A DNA stretch of 64,000 nucleotides from Variovorax sp. PBL-E5. Lineage in GTDB: Bacteria > Pseudomonadota > Gammaproteobacteria > Burkholderiales > Burkholderiaceae_C. The stretch lies in assembly GCF_901827185.1 (NCBI RefSeq), contig NZ_LR594671.1, forward strand, positions 4,428,001 through 4,492,000, read 5' to 3'. The notes below the pieces were generated by a model that saw only the letters and a program-made list of their open reading frames with translations, searched no databases and was not told the origin of the DNA. The position numbers were made by a program, and so were the translations under genes. Below, piece by piece: positions 36,787 through 46,289 of this stretch; the first letter of the stretch is position 1, and every line of letters starts with the position of its first letter.

Positions 36787-37494
36787 ATGCCGACCCTTGT
36801 TCTCCTGCCCGGCCTTGCCTGCGACGAGCGCCTGTGGGAAGCCCAGCTTCCCGCCCTGCCCTCCGCCTTCGACGTCCACGTGAGCGACGTCCACATGCAC
36901 CACGACCGCATCGAAACCATGGCCGCCGCCGTGCTGCGCGAGCACGCAGGGCCGCTCGTCCTGTGCGGCGCCTCGATGGGGGGCATGGTCGCGATGGAAG
37001 TCGCGCGCCAGGCGCCCGAACGCATCGCCGGGCTCGCGCTGCTCGGCACCAATGCACGGCCCGAGACGCCCGAGATGGTCCAGCTGCGCGAGTCGGCCAT
37101 CGAGCTGTTCGAGCGCGGCGAGGCGCGCGACGTGATCGAGCTCAATGCCGGCTTCGCCTTTCATCCACTCCAAGCCGCGGATGCGGCGCTGACCCGGCGC
37201 TATGTCGACCTGATCCTCGATGCAGGCGTCGCCCAGCTGGTGCGCCAGAACCGCGCACTGATGGAGCGTCCCGATGCGCGTCCCCATCTGCCACAGCTGC
37301 ACTGCCCGGTGCTCGTGGTGTGCGGCGACGGCGACCGGTTGACGCCGCCCGAGTGCTCGCGCGAGATCGCCGCACTGGTGCCGCATGCGGAGCTGGTGTG
37401 GGTGGCGCAATGCGGCCACATGCTCACGATGGAAAAGCCTGCGCCGGTCAATGCGGCGCTCGGTGCCTGGCTGCAACGCCTGCTGACGGCCTGA
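36787..37494 (+). CDS. alpha/beta hydrolase
   Basis: A 235-residue serine hydrolase fold protein. The nucleophile elbow is CGASMGG (Ser63), the acid is in VVCGDGDRLTPP and the base in QCGHMLTMEKP. Oxyanion motif LPGLACD occurs at 7-13. No signal peptide, so cytoplasmic. Divergent from the histidine phosphatase operon and convergent with pxpA. The substrate (ester, lactone or thioester) is not known. Confidence 0.9.
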   Translation: MPTLVLLPGLACDERLWEAQLPALPSAFDVHVSDVHMHHDRIETMAAAVLREHAGPLVLCGASMGGMVAMEVARQAPERIAGLALLGTNARPETPEMVQLRESAIELFERGEARDVIELNAGFAFHPLQAADAALTRRYVDLILDAGVAQLVRQNRALMERPDARPHLPQLHCPVLVVCGDGDRLTPPECSREIAALVPHAELVWVAQCGHMLTMEKPAPVNAALGAWLQRLLTA

Positions 37495-37509
37495 AGGCGC
37501 GCGCCGCGC

Positions 37510-38250
37510 TCAGCCCAGCGCGGCGACCTCGATGCCTTCGGCCGCCAGGCGCGCGCGGATGCGGCGCGCGAAGGCCAGCGCATGCGCGCCGTCGCCATGC
37601 AGGCAGACGGTCTGGGCATTGACGGCCACCATGCTGCCGTCGATCGCCTTCACGCGGTGGTCGCGCACCAGCGACAGCGTCTGGGCCAGCGACTGTTCCT
37701 CGTCGTCGATCAGCGCGCCGGGCTGGCTGCGCGGCACCAGGCTGCCGTCGGGCCGATAGCCGCGATCGGCAAAGACTTCCTCCACCGGCCGCAGACCCGC
37801 GCGCTCGGCGGCGCCGATCATGCCGCTGCCTGCGAGCCCGAAGAAGCGCAGGCCGGGATCGAAGCGCCGCACCGCCTCGCACAGCGCATCGGCCAGCACG
37901 GGGTCCTTCACGGCCTGGTTGTAGAGCGCGCCGTGCGCCTTGACGTGGGACAGGCTGCCGCCCTCGGCCTTGACGATCGCGGCGAGCGCGCCGACCTGGT
38001 AGAGCACGCCGGCCACGACCTCGTCGGGCGCAAGCTGCATCTCGCTGCGGCCGAAGTTCTCACGGTCCGGAAAGCTCGGATGCGCGCCGATCGCGACACC
38101 GCGGTCGATGGCCCATCGCACGCACTGCCGCATGGTGCGCGCGTCGCCGGCATGCCAACCGCAGGCGATGTTGGCCGAACTCACGAGGTCGAGCAGTGCT
38201 TCGTCGTTGCCGCAGCCTTCGCCGAGGTCGGCGTTGAGATCAATCTGCAT
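37510..38250 (-). CDS. pxpA: 5-oxoprolinase subunit PxpA (LamB/YcsF family)
   Basis: Subunit of the ATP-dependent prokaryotic 5-oxoprolinase, which converts 5-oxoproline to glutamate. The 246 residues include the family start [53 protein letters not shown] and VCLHGDGA near the C-terminus. It is the last gene of a pxpB-pxpC-pxpA set on the minus strand, with an 11-base overlap with pxpC. Confidence 0.95.
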   Translation of the reverse strand: MQIDLNADLGEGCGNDEALLDLVSSANIACGWHAGDARTMRQCVRWAIDRGVAIGAHPSFPDRENFGRSEMQLAPDEVVAGVLYQVGALAAIVKAEGGSLSHVKAHGALYNQAVKDPVLADALCEAVRRFDPGLRFFGLAGSGMIGAAERAGLRPVEEVFADRGYRPDGSLVPRSQPGALIDDEEQSLAQTLSLVRDHRVKAIDGSMVAVNAQTVCLHGDGAHALAFARRIRARLAAEGIEVAALG

Positions 38251-39283
38251 CGCGTTCTCCTTCCCGCGGATTGTGGGCCGGCGGGGTCCAGCCTGCAGAC
38301 GCGAGGCCTTGCGCGACCTGCGCCAGGTAGCGCTGCTGCGCGTCCCACGCCGCCAGCGCGGCGGCGGCATCGACCTGCACCAGCCGCAGGCGGCCGTTGA
38401 GCGGCGCCTGCGCGAGCTTCCAGAGGTCGGCGCGGATGACGACGCCGATGCGCGGATAGCCGCCGGTGGTCTGCGCATCGCCCATCAGGATGATCGGCTG
38501 GCCCGAAGGCGGGACCTGGACAGTGCCGGGAATGACCGCCGAGGACAGCATGTCGACGCTGCGCTTGCGCTTGAGTTCCGGGCCTTCGAGCCGGCTGCCC
38601 ATGCGGTTGCTGCGCGGCGTGATGCGCCAGGCCTCGCGCCACAGCAGATCGCGCGAGGCCACCGTGAATTGCTCGAACTCGGGACCGGGCATCACGCGCA
38701 GCGCGATCATGCCGGTGTCGGCGTCGAAACCGCCCTCGGGCGCGCGCACACCGAAGGCGCGGCGCGCCATGCGGGCTGCATCCAGGGCCGGCTTGCCCAG
38801 CGGCAGCAGGTCGCCCTTGCGCAGCACGCGGCCTTCGTGGCCGCCGAACCCCGCCTTCAGGTCGGTGCTGCGCGAGCCGAGCACCAGCGGCACGTCGATG
38901 CCGCCCGCCACAGCCAGCCAGCTGCGCAGGCCCTTCTTGGCACGCCATCGGTTCGCGCTCGCGAGCTTGAGAACCTGGCCGGCCGCGACCGGCACGCTCC
39001 AGCAGGGCCAGAGCGGCGCGCCGTCGAGCCGGGCATCGAAATCGTCGCCGGCGAGCGCGATGCGGGTCGCGGTGTCGAAGCGAAGCTCGCAGGCACCCAT
39101 CGTGAGTTCGAGCCCGGCCGCGCCGTCCGCATTGCCGACCAGCCGGTTGGCCAGCGTGAGCGCCAGGGTGTCGAGGGCGCCGCCCGGACAGATGCCCAGC
39201 TGGCGATGGCCGTGCCGGCCCAGGTCCTGCACCGAGGCCATCATGCCGGGACGCAGAACGGCGATGCCCGCGGTCGGCGCCAT
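38240..39283 (-). CDS. pxpC: 5-oxoprolinase subunit PxpC (biotin-dependent carboxyltransferase-like)
   Basis: A 347-residue PxpC/KipA-type protein. Typical parts are [20 protein letters not shown] near the N-terminus, [25 protein letters not shown]-like [10 protein letters not shown] and the late [13 protein letters not shown]. It works with PxpA and PxpB in 5-oxoproline cleavage. Its start overlaps the pxpB stop, and the gene ends inside the pxpA start region. Confidence 0.94.
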   Translation of the reverse strand: MAPTAGIAVLRPGMMASVQDLGRHGHRQLGICPGGALDTLALTLANRLVGNADGAAGLELTMGACELRFDTATRIALAGDDFDARLDGAPLWPCWSVPVAAGQVLKLASANRWRAKKGLRSWLAVAGGIDVPLVLGSRSTDLKAGFGGHEGRVLRKGDLLPLGKPALDAARMARRAFGVRAPEGGFDADTGMIALRVMPGPEFEQFTVASRDLLWREAWRITPRSNRMGSRLEGPELKRKRSVDMLSSAVIPGTVQVPPSGQPIILMGDAQTTGGYPRIGVVIRADLWKLAQAPLNGRLRLVQVDAAAALAAWDAQQRYLAQVAQGLASAGWTPPAHNPREGERDAD

Positions 39284-39942
39284 CACGCCTCGAAGCTCTC
39301 GACGACGAAGCGCACGCGATCGCCGGGCCGCAGCAACGTGGGTTCGGCTGCGAGCGGATCGAACAGCGCGAGCGGCGTGCGCCCGATCAGTTGCCAGCCG
39401 CCCGGAGAGACCAGCGGATAGATGCCGGTCTGCTCGCCGCCGATGCCGACCGAGCGGGCCGGCACCGCCATCCGCGGCTCGGCACGCCGCGGCGTCGCGA
39501 GCTCGGGCGCGAGGCCGCCCATGAACGCGAAGCCCGGCAGGAAGCCGAGCAGGTACACCACGTACGATCCCTCGCTGTGACGCCGCACGACCTCGGCCGG
39601 CGTCAGGCCCGTGTGCGCGGCCACATCGGCCAGGTCGGGTCCGGCTTCGCCGCCGTAGGCGACAGGGATCTCGATCTCGCGGCCCTCGATCGACGCCGAG
39701 GCCAGTTGCGGCCAGGCCGACAGGACCTGCATCTCGAGTTCGACGCCATCGATCTGGCCCGGGTCGAACAACAGGCTGAGGTTGTTCATGCCGGGCAGGA
39801 CTTCGCGGACGCCGCGCCACTGCACGGCCTCCTGCGCGAGCGCCCAGATCCGCTGCTGCTGCGCCAGTGTCGCCGGCGGCGGCAGTTCGCACAGCAGGGC
39901 CGCCTCGCCCAGAGGATGCAGGCGCAGCGCCGGCAGACTCAT
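39283..39942 (-). CDS. pxpB: 5-oxoprolinase subunit PxpB (KipI-like)
   Basis: A 219-residue allophanate hydrolase subunit 1/KipI-like protein. Landmarks: the early GEAALLCEL, LLFDPGQID, IPVAYGGEAGPDL, YLLGFLPGFAFMGGL, TPRRAEPRMAVPARSVG and QTGIYPLVSPGGWQLIGRT. Partner of PxpC and PxpA. Its start lies in the last bases of coaD (39942 versus 39939), so the pxp genes may be cotranscribed with coaD. Confidence 0.94.
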   Translation of the reverse strand: MSLPALRLHPLGEAALLCELPPPATLAQQQRIWALAQEAVQWRGVREVLPGMNNLSLLFDPGQIDGVELEMQVLSAWPQLASASIEGREIEIPVAYGGEAGPDLADVAAHTGLTPAEVVRRHSEGSYVVYLLGFLPGFAFMGGLAPELATPRRAEPRMAVPARSVGIGGEQTGIYPLVSPGGWQLIGRTPLALFDPLAAEPTLLRPGDRVRFVVESFEA

Positions 39943-40442
39943 TCGCGCGCGATGCTGCGCACCTTGGCGAGCAGGCTTTCCTGGACGATCGGCGATACGA
40001 ACTTGTCGACCTCGCCGCCCAACATCGCGATCTCGCGGACGAAGGTGCTGGAGATGAACTGGTACTTGTCGCTCGGTGTCAGGAACACGGTCTCGACCTC
40101 CGGCATCAGCGAGCGGTTCATGCCGGCGAGCTGGAATTCGTAGTCGAAGTCGGTCACGGCGCGCAGGCCGCGCACCATCGCCTTGCCGCCGCGCGCGACG
40201 ACGAAATCGCGCAAGAGGCCGGAGAAACTCTCGACCGTGACCTGGTCGCTGAAGGGCCGCACGGCCTGGCGCGCCATGTCGATGCGCTCCTGCAGCGAGA
40301 ACAGCGCCTTCTTGTGGTGGCCCGCCGCGACGGCGACGATGACCTTGGAGAACAACTGGGTCGCGCGGCGCACCACGTCCTCATGGCCCAGGGTCATGGG
40401 GTCGAAAGTGCCGGGGTATACCGCGATCACGTTGCTGGACAT
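39939..40442 (-). CDS. coaD: phosphopantetheine adenylyltransferase
   Basis: Fourth step of coenzyme A synthesis: 4'-phosphopantetheine plus ATP gives dephospho-CoA. It is 167 residues, the normal size. It has the nucleotidyltransferase motif GTFDPMTLGHEDVV (11-24) and the ISSTFVREI motif near the C-terminus. The position next to rsmD is conserved across many bacteria. Confidence 0.97.
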   Translation of the reverse strand: MSSNVIAVYPGTFDPMTLGHEDVVRRATQLFSKVIVAVAAGHHKKALFSLQERIDMARQAVRPFSDQVTVESFSGLLRDFVVARGGKAMVRGLRAVTDFDYEFQLAGMNRSLMPEVETVFLTPSDKYQFISSTFVREIAMLGGEVDKFVSPIVQESLLAKVRSIARE

Positions 40443-40487
40443 GGTGGCTTCCTCCTCGTTCAGCCGATGCGGCCTGGATTCGGCGGA

Positions 40488-41138
40488 TTATGCAGCCGTA
40501 TCCGCGGTGCTTTGGAGAAGGTGGGCATGCACCGCGCCTGCCTTCAAATGGCGCAAGACGGCCAGACCCAGCGCGGCCAGCTCCTCATCGGCCCAGCGGC
40601 GAGCCGCCTCGAGGTAGATCACGCCCTCGGGGCGCAGCGCACGCGCGGCGGCGCGCAAGGCCGGCGCGTACAGCGCCTCGTTCTCGAAGGGCGGATCGAG
40701 GAAGACCGCGTGCAGGCTGCCGGCCACCGCGCGCTCCAGCGCGGTGACGCCGTTGCCGCGCTCGATGCGCACCGCTTCGGCGGCGAGCTTGGCCTTCTGC
40801 GTCTGCAACTGCGCGACCAGCGCGGCGTCCTGCTCGCACAGCAGCACCGAGGCGGCACCGCGCGATGCCGCTTCGAGCCCGAGCGCGCCCGTGCCTGCGA
40901 AGGCATCGACGCAATGCCAGCCCGGCAGTTCGCCGCCGCCGGCGCCTGCCAGGCTGGCGAGCCAGTTGAAGAGCGTTTCGCGCACCCGGTCCGGCGTGGG
41001 GCGCAATCCGGGCTTGTCGGCGACGGCGAGGCGCGTGCGCTTCCATTGGCCGCCGATGATGCGGACGAAATGCGGCGCCTTGGCCAGCTTGGAAGGCGTG
41101 GCAGGTGCGGCGGCGGGTGTTCTGGGCTTCGGTTTCAC
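40488..41138 (-). CDS. rsmD: 16S rRNA (guanine(966)-N(2))-methyltransferase RsmD
   Basis: Methylates G966 of 16S rRNA using SAM. The 216 residues contain VRIIGGQWKRTRLAV, the RPTPDRVRETLFNWL segment, SAM motif VDAFAGTGALGLEAASRGA and catalytic DPPF. The first 22 residues are a Pro/Ala/Lys extension before the domain. It lies 46 bases upstream of coaD and downstream of the M16 peptidase pair. Confidence 0.96.
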   Translation of the reverse strand: MKPKPRTPAAAPATPSKLAKAPHFVRIIGGQWKRTRLAVADKPGLRPTPDRVRETLFNWLASLAGAGGGELPGWHCVDAFAGTGALGLEAASRGAASVLLCEQDAALVAQLQTQKAKLAAEAVRIERGNGVTALERAVAGSLHAVFLDPPFENEALYAPALRAAARALRPEGVIYLEAARRWADEELAALGLAVLRHLKAGAVHAHLLQSTADTAA

Positions 41139-41179
41139 GCGTACAGCTTAACGCCACGCGCGCGGCGCGCGCCGCCGGT

Positions 41180-42529
41180 TCAAGGCTTGGCGCCGACGAT
41201 GACCGTCACCATCCGATCGGGCTGCAGCTTGCGCTGGAACGCGGCCTTGATGTCGGCCACGGTGACGGCGTTCATGCGATCGATCCAGGTGTCGAGGTAG
41301 TCGAGCGGCAGGTCGTTCCAGGCGATGTTGGCGATGTTGCCGAGCAGCTTGCGGTTGCTGTCGAGCAGAAGCGGGAAGCCGCCGATCAGGTTGTCCTTGG
41401 CAGCCTTGAGCTCGGCCTCGGTCGGTCCGTCGGCAACGAACTTCGCCAGCACTTCGCGCGACACCTTCACCGCTTCGTCCACCTGGTCGGGCCGGGTCTG
41501 GAAGGCGATGCGGAACGCGCCCGCATGAAGGCCGGGCGAGAAGGTGCTGTAGACGCTGTAGGTCAGGCCGCGCTTCTCGCGCACCTGGTCGGTCAGGCGC
41601 GACACGAAGCCGCCGCCGCCGAGGATGTAGTTGCCGACCGTGAGCGCGAAATGGTCCGGATCGGTGCGCTTGTAGCCGGGCTCGCCGATGAGCACGTGCG
41701 TCTGCGCCGAATCGAAGGGAATGCGCTCTTCCTTGGGTGCGGTGAGCGGGGCCACTTCGGGCACGGCGGGCAACGCCGCGCAGGCAGTGGCGTCCGCGGG
41801 CGGCAGGCGCGACAGCAGCGTGGTCGCGATGTCCTCGGCCTGCTGCCGCGTGACCGCGCCGACGATGCTGAGCTTGGCGCGGCACGGCACGATCAATCGC
41901 TGGTAGCGCTGGCGCATCGCGTCGACGTCGATCCGCGCCAGCGTTTCCTCGGTGGTGTCGAAGCCGTAGGGATGCGTGCCGTAGATGGCCTGCGAGAAGG
42001 CGCGGCCGGCGATGGTCGCGGGCTTGGTGTTGGCCTCCTTGATGGCGGCATCCAGGCGCTCGCGCTCGCGCGCCCACACATCGGCCGGGAATGCCGGCTC
42101 GCCGATCTCGCGCGCGGCGAGCTGCACCGCCTTGCCGAGCAGCGCCGGGTCGGACAAGCTGCGCAAGGTGAAGCTCGTGCGGTCGGCACCGGCGCCGACG
42201 TCGAAATTCGCGCCCAGATCGGCCCAGGCCTCGCCCAGCGCGTTCTGGTCCATCGCGGGATCGCTGCCGCGGGCCAGCACGCCTTTCTCGACCATTTCGG
42301 CGCTCACTTCGGCCAGGCCGGACTGCGCTGCCGGATCGCGCCGGCTGCCGGCATCGAAGTCGAGTTCCACGTCGACGATCGGCAGGACGCGGGTGGCGGC
42401 CAGGTAGATCTTCGCGCCGTTGGGCAGCGTCCAGTGCTGGATCGGGATGGCGGCCTGGGCGCCCGCGCCAAGAACCGTCGCAGCACCGGCGAACGCCACG
42501 CGAAGCACGAGTTGTCTGGGAGTGAACAT
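41180..42529 (-). CDS. M16 family peptidase-like protein, inactive partner
   Basis: A 449-residue secreted protein with a signal peptide ending GAGAQAA. It has the two-lobe M16 (pitrilysin/MPP) layout, with the C-terminal RLTDQVREKRGLTYSVYS segment well conserved. The zinc motif HxxEH is absent: the matching segment reads EVSAEMVEKG. This fits the alpha-type, non-catalytic half of a periplasmic M16 pair. The active half is encoded just upstream (42544-44001), 14 bases away, so the two probably form a heterodimer. Confidence 0.9.
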   Translation of the reverse strand: MFTPRQLVLRVAFAGAATVLGAGAQAAIPIQHWTLPNGAKIYLAATRVLPIVDVELDFDAGSRRDPAAQSGLAEVSAEMVEKGVLARGSDPAMDQNALGEAWADLGANFDVGAGADRTSFTLRSLSDPALLGKAVQLAAREIGEPAFPADVWARERERLDAAIKEANTKPATIAGRAFSQAIYGTHPYGFDTTEETLARIDVDAMRQRYQRLIVPCRAKLSIVGAVTRQQAEDIATTLLSRLPPADATACAALPAVPEVAPLTAPKEERIPFDSAQTHVLIGEPGYKRTDPDHFALTVGNYILGGGGFVSRLTDQVREKRGLTYSVYSTFSPGLHAGAFRIAFQTRPDQVDEAVKVSREVLAKFVADGPTEAELKAAKDNLIGGFPLLLDSNRKLLGNIANIAWNDLPLDYLDTWIDRMNAVTVADIKAAFQRKLQPDRMVTVIVGAKP

Positions 42530-42543
42530 GAAGAAGCGGCCTT

Positions 42544-44001
42544 TCAGCGCAGATCGCCGGCCGGCGCTGCGAAACCGCGCGGGCGGCGATGAGGATCGGG
42601 CGGCAGCGGCCGCAGTATGGCGACCGTCAGCTGGTCGTCGCCGAAGTACTTCGCGGCCACGGCCTGCACCTGCTCGGCCGTGACGGCCTGCAGTTTCGCG
42701 ATGATGCGCGTGCTGGCATCGAGCGGCAGGCCCTCCACCCAGTTGCTGCCGAGTTCGCGCGCCTGGGCCATGACCGAGTCGAGCTTGTAGGTTTCGCTGG
42801 CAACCCATTGCGTTTTCACACGCGCCAGCTCGGCGGCGCCGACACCTTCGCGCGCGATGCGCGCCACCTGGGCGCGCAGCGCGGCCTCGACGGCCTCGGG
42901 GCTCTTGCCGGCGGCTGGCACGCCATCGAGAACGAAGAGCTGCGGGCCGCGGCCGACGAAGCCGGAATACGCACCGGCCGAATCGGCGACGCGATCAGGG
43001 CCCTGCGTCAGCGCGCGGTCGAGCCGCGCACCGGCATAGCCGTCGAGCACGGCGGACAGCACCACCAGCGCATAGGCGTCGCTGTCGCCGTCGAAGGCCT
43101 GGCCGCCCGCGATCTGCGGCACGCGGAACGCGAGCGACACGTAGGCCTGCTCGGCCGGCGCCTTGAACTCGACACGGCGGATGCCGCGCTGCACGGGTTC
43201 GGTACGCGGCTTGCGCTCGGGCAGCGCGCGGGCCGGGATGCGGCCGTAATACTTCTCGGCCATGGCGCGGACCTGCGCCACGTCGACATCGCCAGCAACG
43301 ACGAGGGCTGCGTTGGCCGGCACGTACCAGCGCCGGAAAAAATCGCGAACATCATCCGGCTTCATCGCCTCGAGGTCGCTCATCCAGCCGACGACGGGAC
43401 GGTGATAGGGCGAGGCGTTGAAGACGGCGGCGTTCTGCTGTTCGTTGAGCAATGCGCGCGGCTGGTCGTCGGTGCGCATGCGGCGCTCTTCCTTGACCAC
43501 CTCGATCTCGCGCCTGAATTCGTCGTCCTGCCACTGGTTGTTCGCGAAGCGGTCGGATTCCAGCTTCATGATCTGCTCCAGCTTGCCGGTCGGGATCTGC
43601 TGGTAGAAGCCGGTGTAGTCGCGCGTGGTGAAGGCGTTCTCGCGGCCACCCAGCGCAGCGACGCGGCGGGAGAACTCGCCGACCTTCAGATCCTTCGTGC
43701 CCTTGAACATCATGTGCTCGAGGGCGTGCGCGACGCCGGAGGTTCCGTCGACCTCGTCGACGGAACCGACGCGGACCCAGACCATCTGCACCGCGGTCGG
43801 CGCGCGCCGGTCGGGCTTCACGATCAGGGTCATGCCATTGGCCAGCGTGAACTGCTGGGCGGGAACCGGCGCGATGGCGGCCGGTGATGCAACATTGGCG
43901 GGCGGAAGATTTTGCGCAAGCGCAGGCAAGGCCCAGAGCGCCATCAGCACCGAGGCCAGCACCGCACCAGACGCAGCGCGGCGTGGCGAAGGGTGTTTCA
44001 T
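42544..44001 (-). CDS. M16 family zinc metallopeptidase, active subunit
   Basis: A 485-residue secreted peptidase, with a signal peptide ending ALPALAQN. The inverted zinc motif is HALEH (His92, Glu95, His96) and a downstream glutamate in EVVKEERRM (about 167-172) completes the site. Probably degrades peptides in the periplasm. It is cotranscribed with its inactive partner and divergent from ftsY with only 29 bases between starts. Confidence 0.94.
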   Translation of the reverse strand: MKHPSPRRAASGAVLASVLMALWALPALAQNLPPANVASPAAIAPVPAQQFTLANGMTLIVKPDRRAPTAVQMVWVRVGSVDEVDGTSGVAHALEHMMFKGTKDLKVGEFSRRVAALGGRENAFTTRDYTGFYQQIPTGKLEQIMKLESDRFANNQWQDDEFRREIEVVKEERRMRTDDQPRALLNEQQNAAVFNASPYHRPVVGWMSDLEAMKPDDVRDFFRRWYVPANAALVVAGDVDVAQVRAMAEKYYGRIPARALPERKPRTEPVQRGIRRVEFKAPAEQAYVSLAFRVPQIAGGQAFDGDSDAYALVVLSAVLDGYAGARLDRALTQGPDRVADSAGAYSGFVGRGPQLFVLDGVPAAGKSPEAVEAALRAQVARIAREGVGAAELARVKTQWVASETYKLDSVMAQARELGSNWVEGLPLDASTRIIAKLQAVTAEQVQAVAAKYFGDDQLTVAILRPLPPDPHRRPRGFAAPAGDLR

Positions 44002-44030
44002 AGAATGGGTCGGATTGTAAAAAGCTTCCG

Positions 44031-45203
44031 ATGTTCAGTTTCTTCAAGAAAAAACCCCCAGCCGAAGTTGCCGCAACGCCGCAGCCCGAGCCCGCACCGG
44101 CACCTGCGCCGACCGAGGCTCGCGTCGAGCCGCCGGCGCCCGCCAAGTCGGTTTTTTCACCGTCCAGCTGGTTCGGGGGCAAGCCGGCACCGACCGAGCC
44201 GGTGGTGGCGTCGCCGCCCGCACCCGCACCCGAACCCGAACCTGTCTTTGTTGCACCGCCCGCGCCGCAGGCGCCAGTCGCCGCTGCACCCGAGCCCGAA
44301 CCCGAGCGCAGCGGCTGGCTCGGCAAGCTCAGGACCGGCCTGCGCAAGACCGGCAGCACCATCACCGCCGCCTTCGTCAATGCGCAGATCGACGACGCGC
44401 TGTACGAAGAGCTCGAAGAGGCGCTGCTGATGGCCGATACCGGGGTCAAGGCCACGGAACACCTGCTCGAAGACTTGCGGCGCCGAGTCCGAAGCAACAT
44501 GGCGACCGAGGCTTCCCAGGTGAAAGGGCTGCTCGCCGATGCGATCACGGATCTGCTGCGGCCGCTGGAAAAGGCATTGGTCATCGGCGAGCACACGCCG
44601 ACCGTGATCATGGTGGCTGGCGTCAACGGTGCCGGCAAGACCACGTCCATCGGCAAGCTCACCAAGCATCTGGCCAACGAAGGCGCGTCGGTGCTGCTGG
44701 CCGCGGCCGATACCTTCCGCGCGGCGGCGCGCGAGCAGTTGCTGGTCTGGGCCGATCGCAACACCGTGGAGATCGTGAGCCAGGAAGGCGGCGATCCCGC
44801 GGCAGTGAGCTTCGATGCGGTCAACGCGGGCAAGGCGCGCGGCAAGGACGTGGTGCTGGTCGATACGGCCGGCCGGCTGCCGACCCAGCTCCATCTGATG
44901 GACGAGCTGAAGAAGATCAAGCGCGTGGTCAACAAGGCCGACGCCACGGCGCCACATGAAGTCCTGCTGGTGATTGACGGCAATACCGGCCAGAACGCGC
45001 TGGCGCAGGTCAGGGCCTTCGACGAGACCCTGGGCCTGACGGGCCTGGTCGTCACCAAGCTCGATGGCACGGCCAAGGGCGGTGTCCTGTGCGCCATCGC
45101 CCGCGAACGGCCGATCCCGGTCTATTTCATCGGCGTGGGCGAGAAGCTGGAAGACCTCGAGACCTTCAAGGCGCGGGAGTTCGCCCAGGCGCTGCTGGGG
45201 TAG
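44031..45203 (+). CDS. ftsY: signal recognition particle receptor FtsY
   Basis: SRP-receptor GTPase that docks ribosome-SRP complexes at the SecYEG membrane. The 390 residues comprise a short basic N-terminus (MFSFFKKK), a Pro/Ala/Glu-rich linker (about 10-92), the N domain, and the G domain with G1 GVNGAGKTTSIGKL (197-210), DTAGRLPTQ and TKLDG motifs. Divergent from the M16 pair and convergent with the FHA gene. Confidence 0.97.
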   Translation: MFSFFKKKPPAEVAATPQPEPAPAPAPTEARVEPPAPAKSVFSPSSWFGGKPAPTEPVVASPPAPAPEPEPVFVAPPAPQAPVAAAPEPEPERSGWLGKLRTGLRKTGSTITAAFVNAQIDDALYEELEEALLMADTGVKATEHLLEDLRRRVRSNMATEASQVKGLLADAITDLLRPLEKALVIGEHTPTVIMVAGVNGAGKTTSIGKLTKHLANEGASVLLAAADTFRAAAREQLLVWADRNTVEIVSQEGGDPAAVSFDAVNAGKARGKDVVLVDTAGRLPTQLHLMDELKKIKRVVNKADATAPHEVLLVIDGNTGQNALAQVRAFDETLGLTGLVVTKLDGTAKGGVLCAIARERPIPVYFIGVGEKLEDLETFKAREFAQALLG

Positions 45204-45214
45204 AGGCGAGCGCC

Positions 45215-45541
45215 TCAGCCGACCAGGCCGAGCACGCCGGGCCGGCTCTTCACCGGCGCGTCCAGGTAGCGCAGCTCGCAGTCGCCGATGCGGATCGTGT
45301 CGTGGTGACGCAGCAGATGGCGATGGATCCGCTCGCCGTTCACGAAGGTGCCGTTGCGACTGTCGAGATCGCAGATGGAAAAGCCGCCTCCTTCGACGGC
45401 GGACAGCGCGGCGTGGATGCGGCTGAGCAAGGGCCGGTCGATGACCAGATCGCACTTCGAGGAACGCCCGATGGTCAGCCTGGGGCCGCTCAGATCGATG
45501 AGCTTCACGCCACGGGCGGTAATCAGGACCAACTTCGCCAT
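45215..45541 (-). CDS. FHA domain protein
   Basis: A 108-residue single FHA domain that binds phosphothreonine peptides. The fold residues are all there: TIGRSSKCDL (Gly25, Arg26), LSRIHAAL (Ser40, Arg41, His43), DLDSRNGTFVNG (Asn63, Asn68). No other domain, kinase or secretion gene is next to it. The ATG gives the natural domain start MAKLVLITARG. Its end lies in a small hairpin (45203-45216) right after the ftsY stop. Confidence 0.93.
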   Translation of the reverse strand: MAKLVLITARGVKLIDLSGPRLTIGRSSKCDLVIDRPLLSRIHAALSAVEGGGFSICDLDSRNGTFVNGERIHRHLLRHHDTIRIGDCELRYLDAPVKSRPGVLGLVG

Positions 45542-45634
45542 CCTCTTCTCCGTTGACTGTTGAAATGCCGCCCATCTGCGACAGGCCTTGGTATGAGGGT
45601 GAATGTGCCGCAAGAGTCAGCGCAGGCGTTAGTA

Positions 45635-45650
45635 AAAAGTTAACACTTTT
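45635..45650. promoter_or_regulatory. AT-rich palindrome in the FHA/Mpo1 divergent region
   Basis: AAAAGTTAACACTTTT: inverted six-base arms AAAAGT/ACTTTT around TAAC, in a 205-base intergenic stretch between divergent genes. It is a strong local AT island in GC-rich DNA. It may be an operator or an UP-like element. No match to a known site is claimed. Confidence 0.3.
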
Positions 45651-45746
45651 GACCTCAAGTGCTCAGCACCACCGTCCATGCGGCTTTGCCCCGGTGCGCA
45701 GGGTCTGGCATCATCTTTCGGTTCGCCAGACCGGCCGAGGAGCCCC

Positions 45747-46208
45747 ATGGAAGCAGCCGCCACGCAGCCAGCCGGGATCGGCCGGAAGATCGATCGCCTG
45801 CTCGCCCACTATGGCGAAAGCCACCGCAATCCGACCAATGAAGTCATTCACATGGTCGCCATTCCGGCGATCATGCTGAGCCTCGTGGGCCTGCTGTTCG
45901 CGCTCCATCCCTGGGCGGCCTATCTTTTCGTGGCGGCGAGCCTCGTCTACTACGCGACGCTGCGCTCGCCGGCCTTCCTGATCGCCATGCTGGGCGGCAC
46001 GGTGCTTCTGTTGGCTGCGGTGCACGCGATGGGAGGTCTTGCACTGCCCATTTCCGCCACCATCTTCGTCATTGCATGGATCTTTCAATTCATCGGGCAC
46101 AGGATCGAAGGCAGGAAACCTTCGTTCTTCGAGGACATCCAATACCTCTGGGTCGGGCCGCTGTTCGTGCTTTCCCGCATATTCCAGCACCTCGGCCTGC
46201 GCTGGTAG
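45747..46208 (+). CDS. Mpo1-like (DUF962) membrane protein
   Basis: A 153-residue protein with about four TM helices. The first part carries the Mpo1 metal motif HYGESHRNPTNEVIH (21-35; His21, His26, His35), and a later His in FQFIGHRIEGRKPS. Yeast Mpo1 is an Fe-dependent dioxygenase in alpha-oxidation of 2-hydroxy fatty acids; bacterial members are little studied. A purine-rich GAGGAG precedes the ATG. rpoH follows after 136 bases. Confidence 0.85.
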   Translation: MEAAATQPAGIGRKIDRLLAHYGESHRNPTNEVIHMVAIPAIMLSLVGLLFALHPWAAYLFVAASLVYYATLRSPAFLIAMLGGTVLLLAAVHAMGGLALPISATIFVIAWIFQFIGHRIEGRKPSFFEDIQYLWVGPLFVLSRIFQHLGLRW

Positions 46209-46289
46209 GCGCTCATCCGCGCCGCGTCGGCTTCTTTCCCGACAGTCTCAGGCTATCGCCTCGATTGAATAGGGGCAGGAACCCCTGGC

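Noticed and set aside
45203..45216. GAGGCG/CGCCTC hairpin at the ftsY-FHA junction as a terminator.
   Set aside because: Stem is only six bases with a two-base loop and no U-tract on either side; kept only as a note.
46261..46289. Possible sigma-32 promoter (TTGAAT ... CCCCT) upstream of rpoH.
   Set aside because: Spacing and hexamers fit only loosely, and other pairings are as good. The CIRCE element is the only reliable regulatory signal there.
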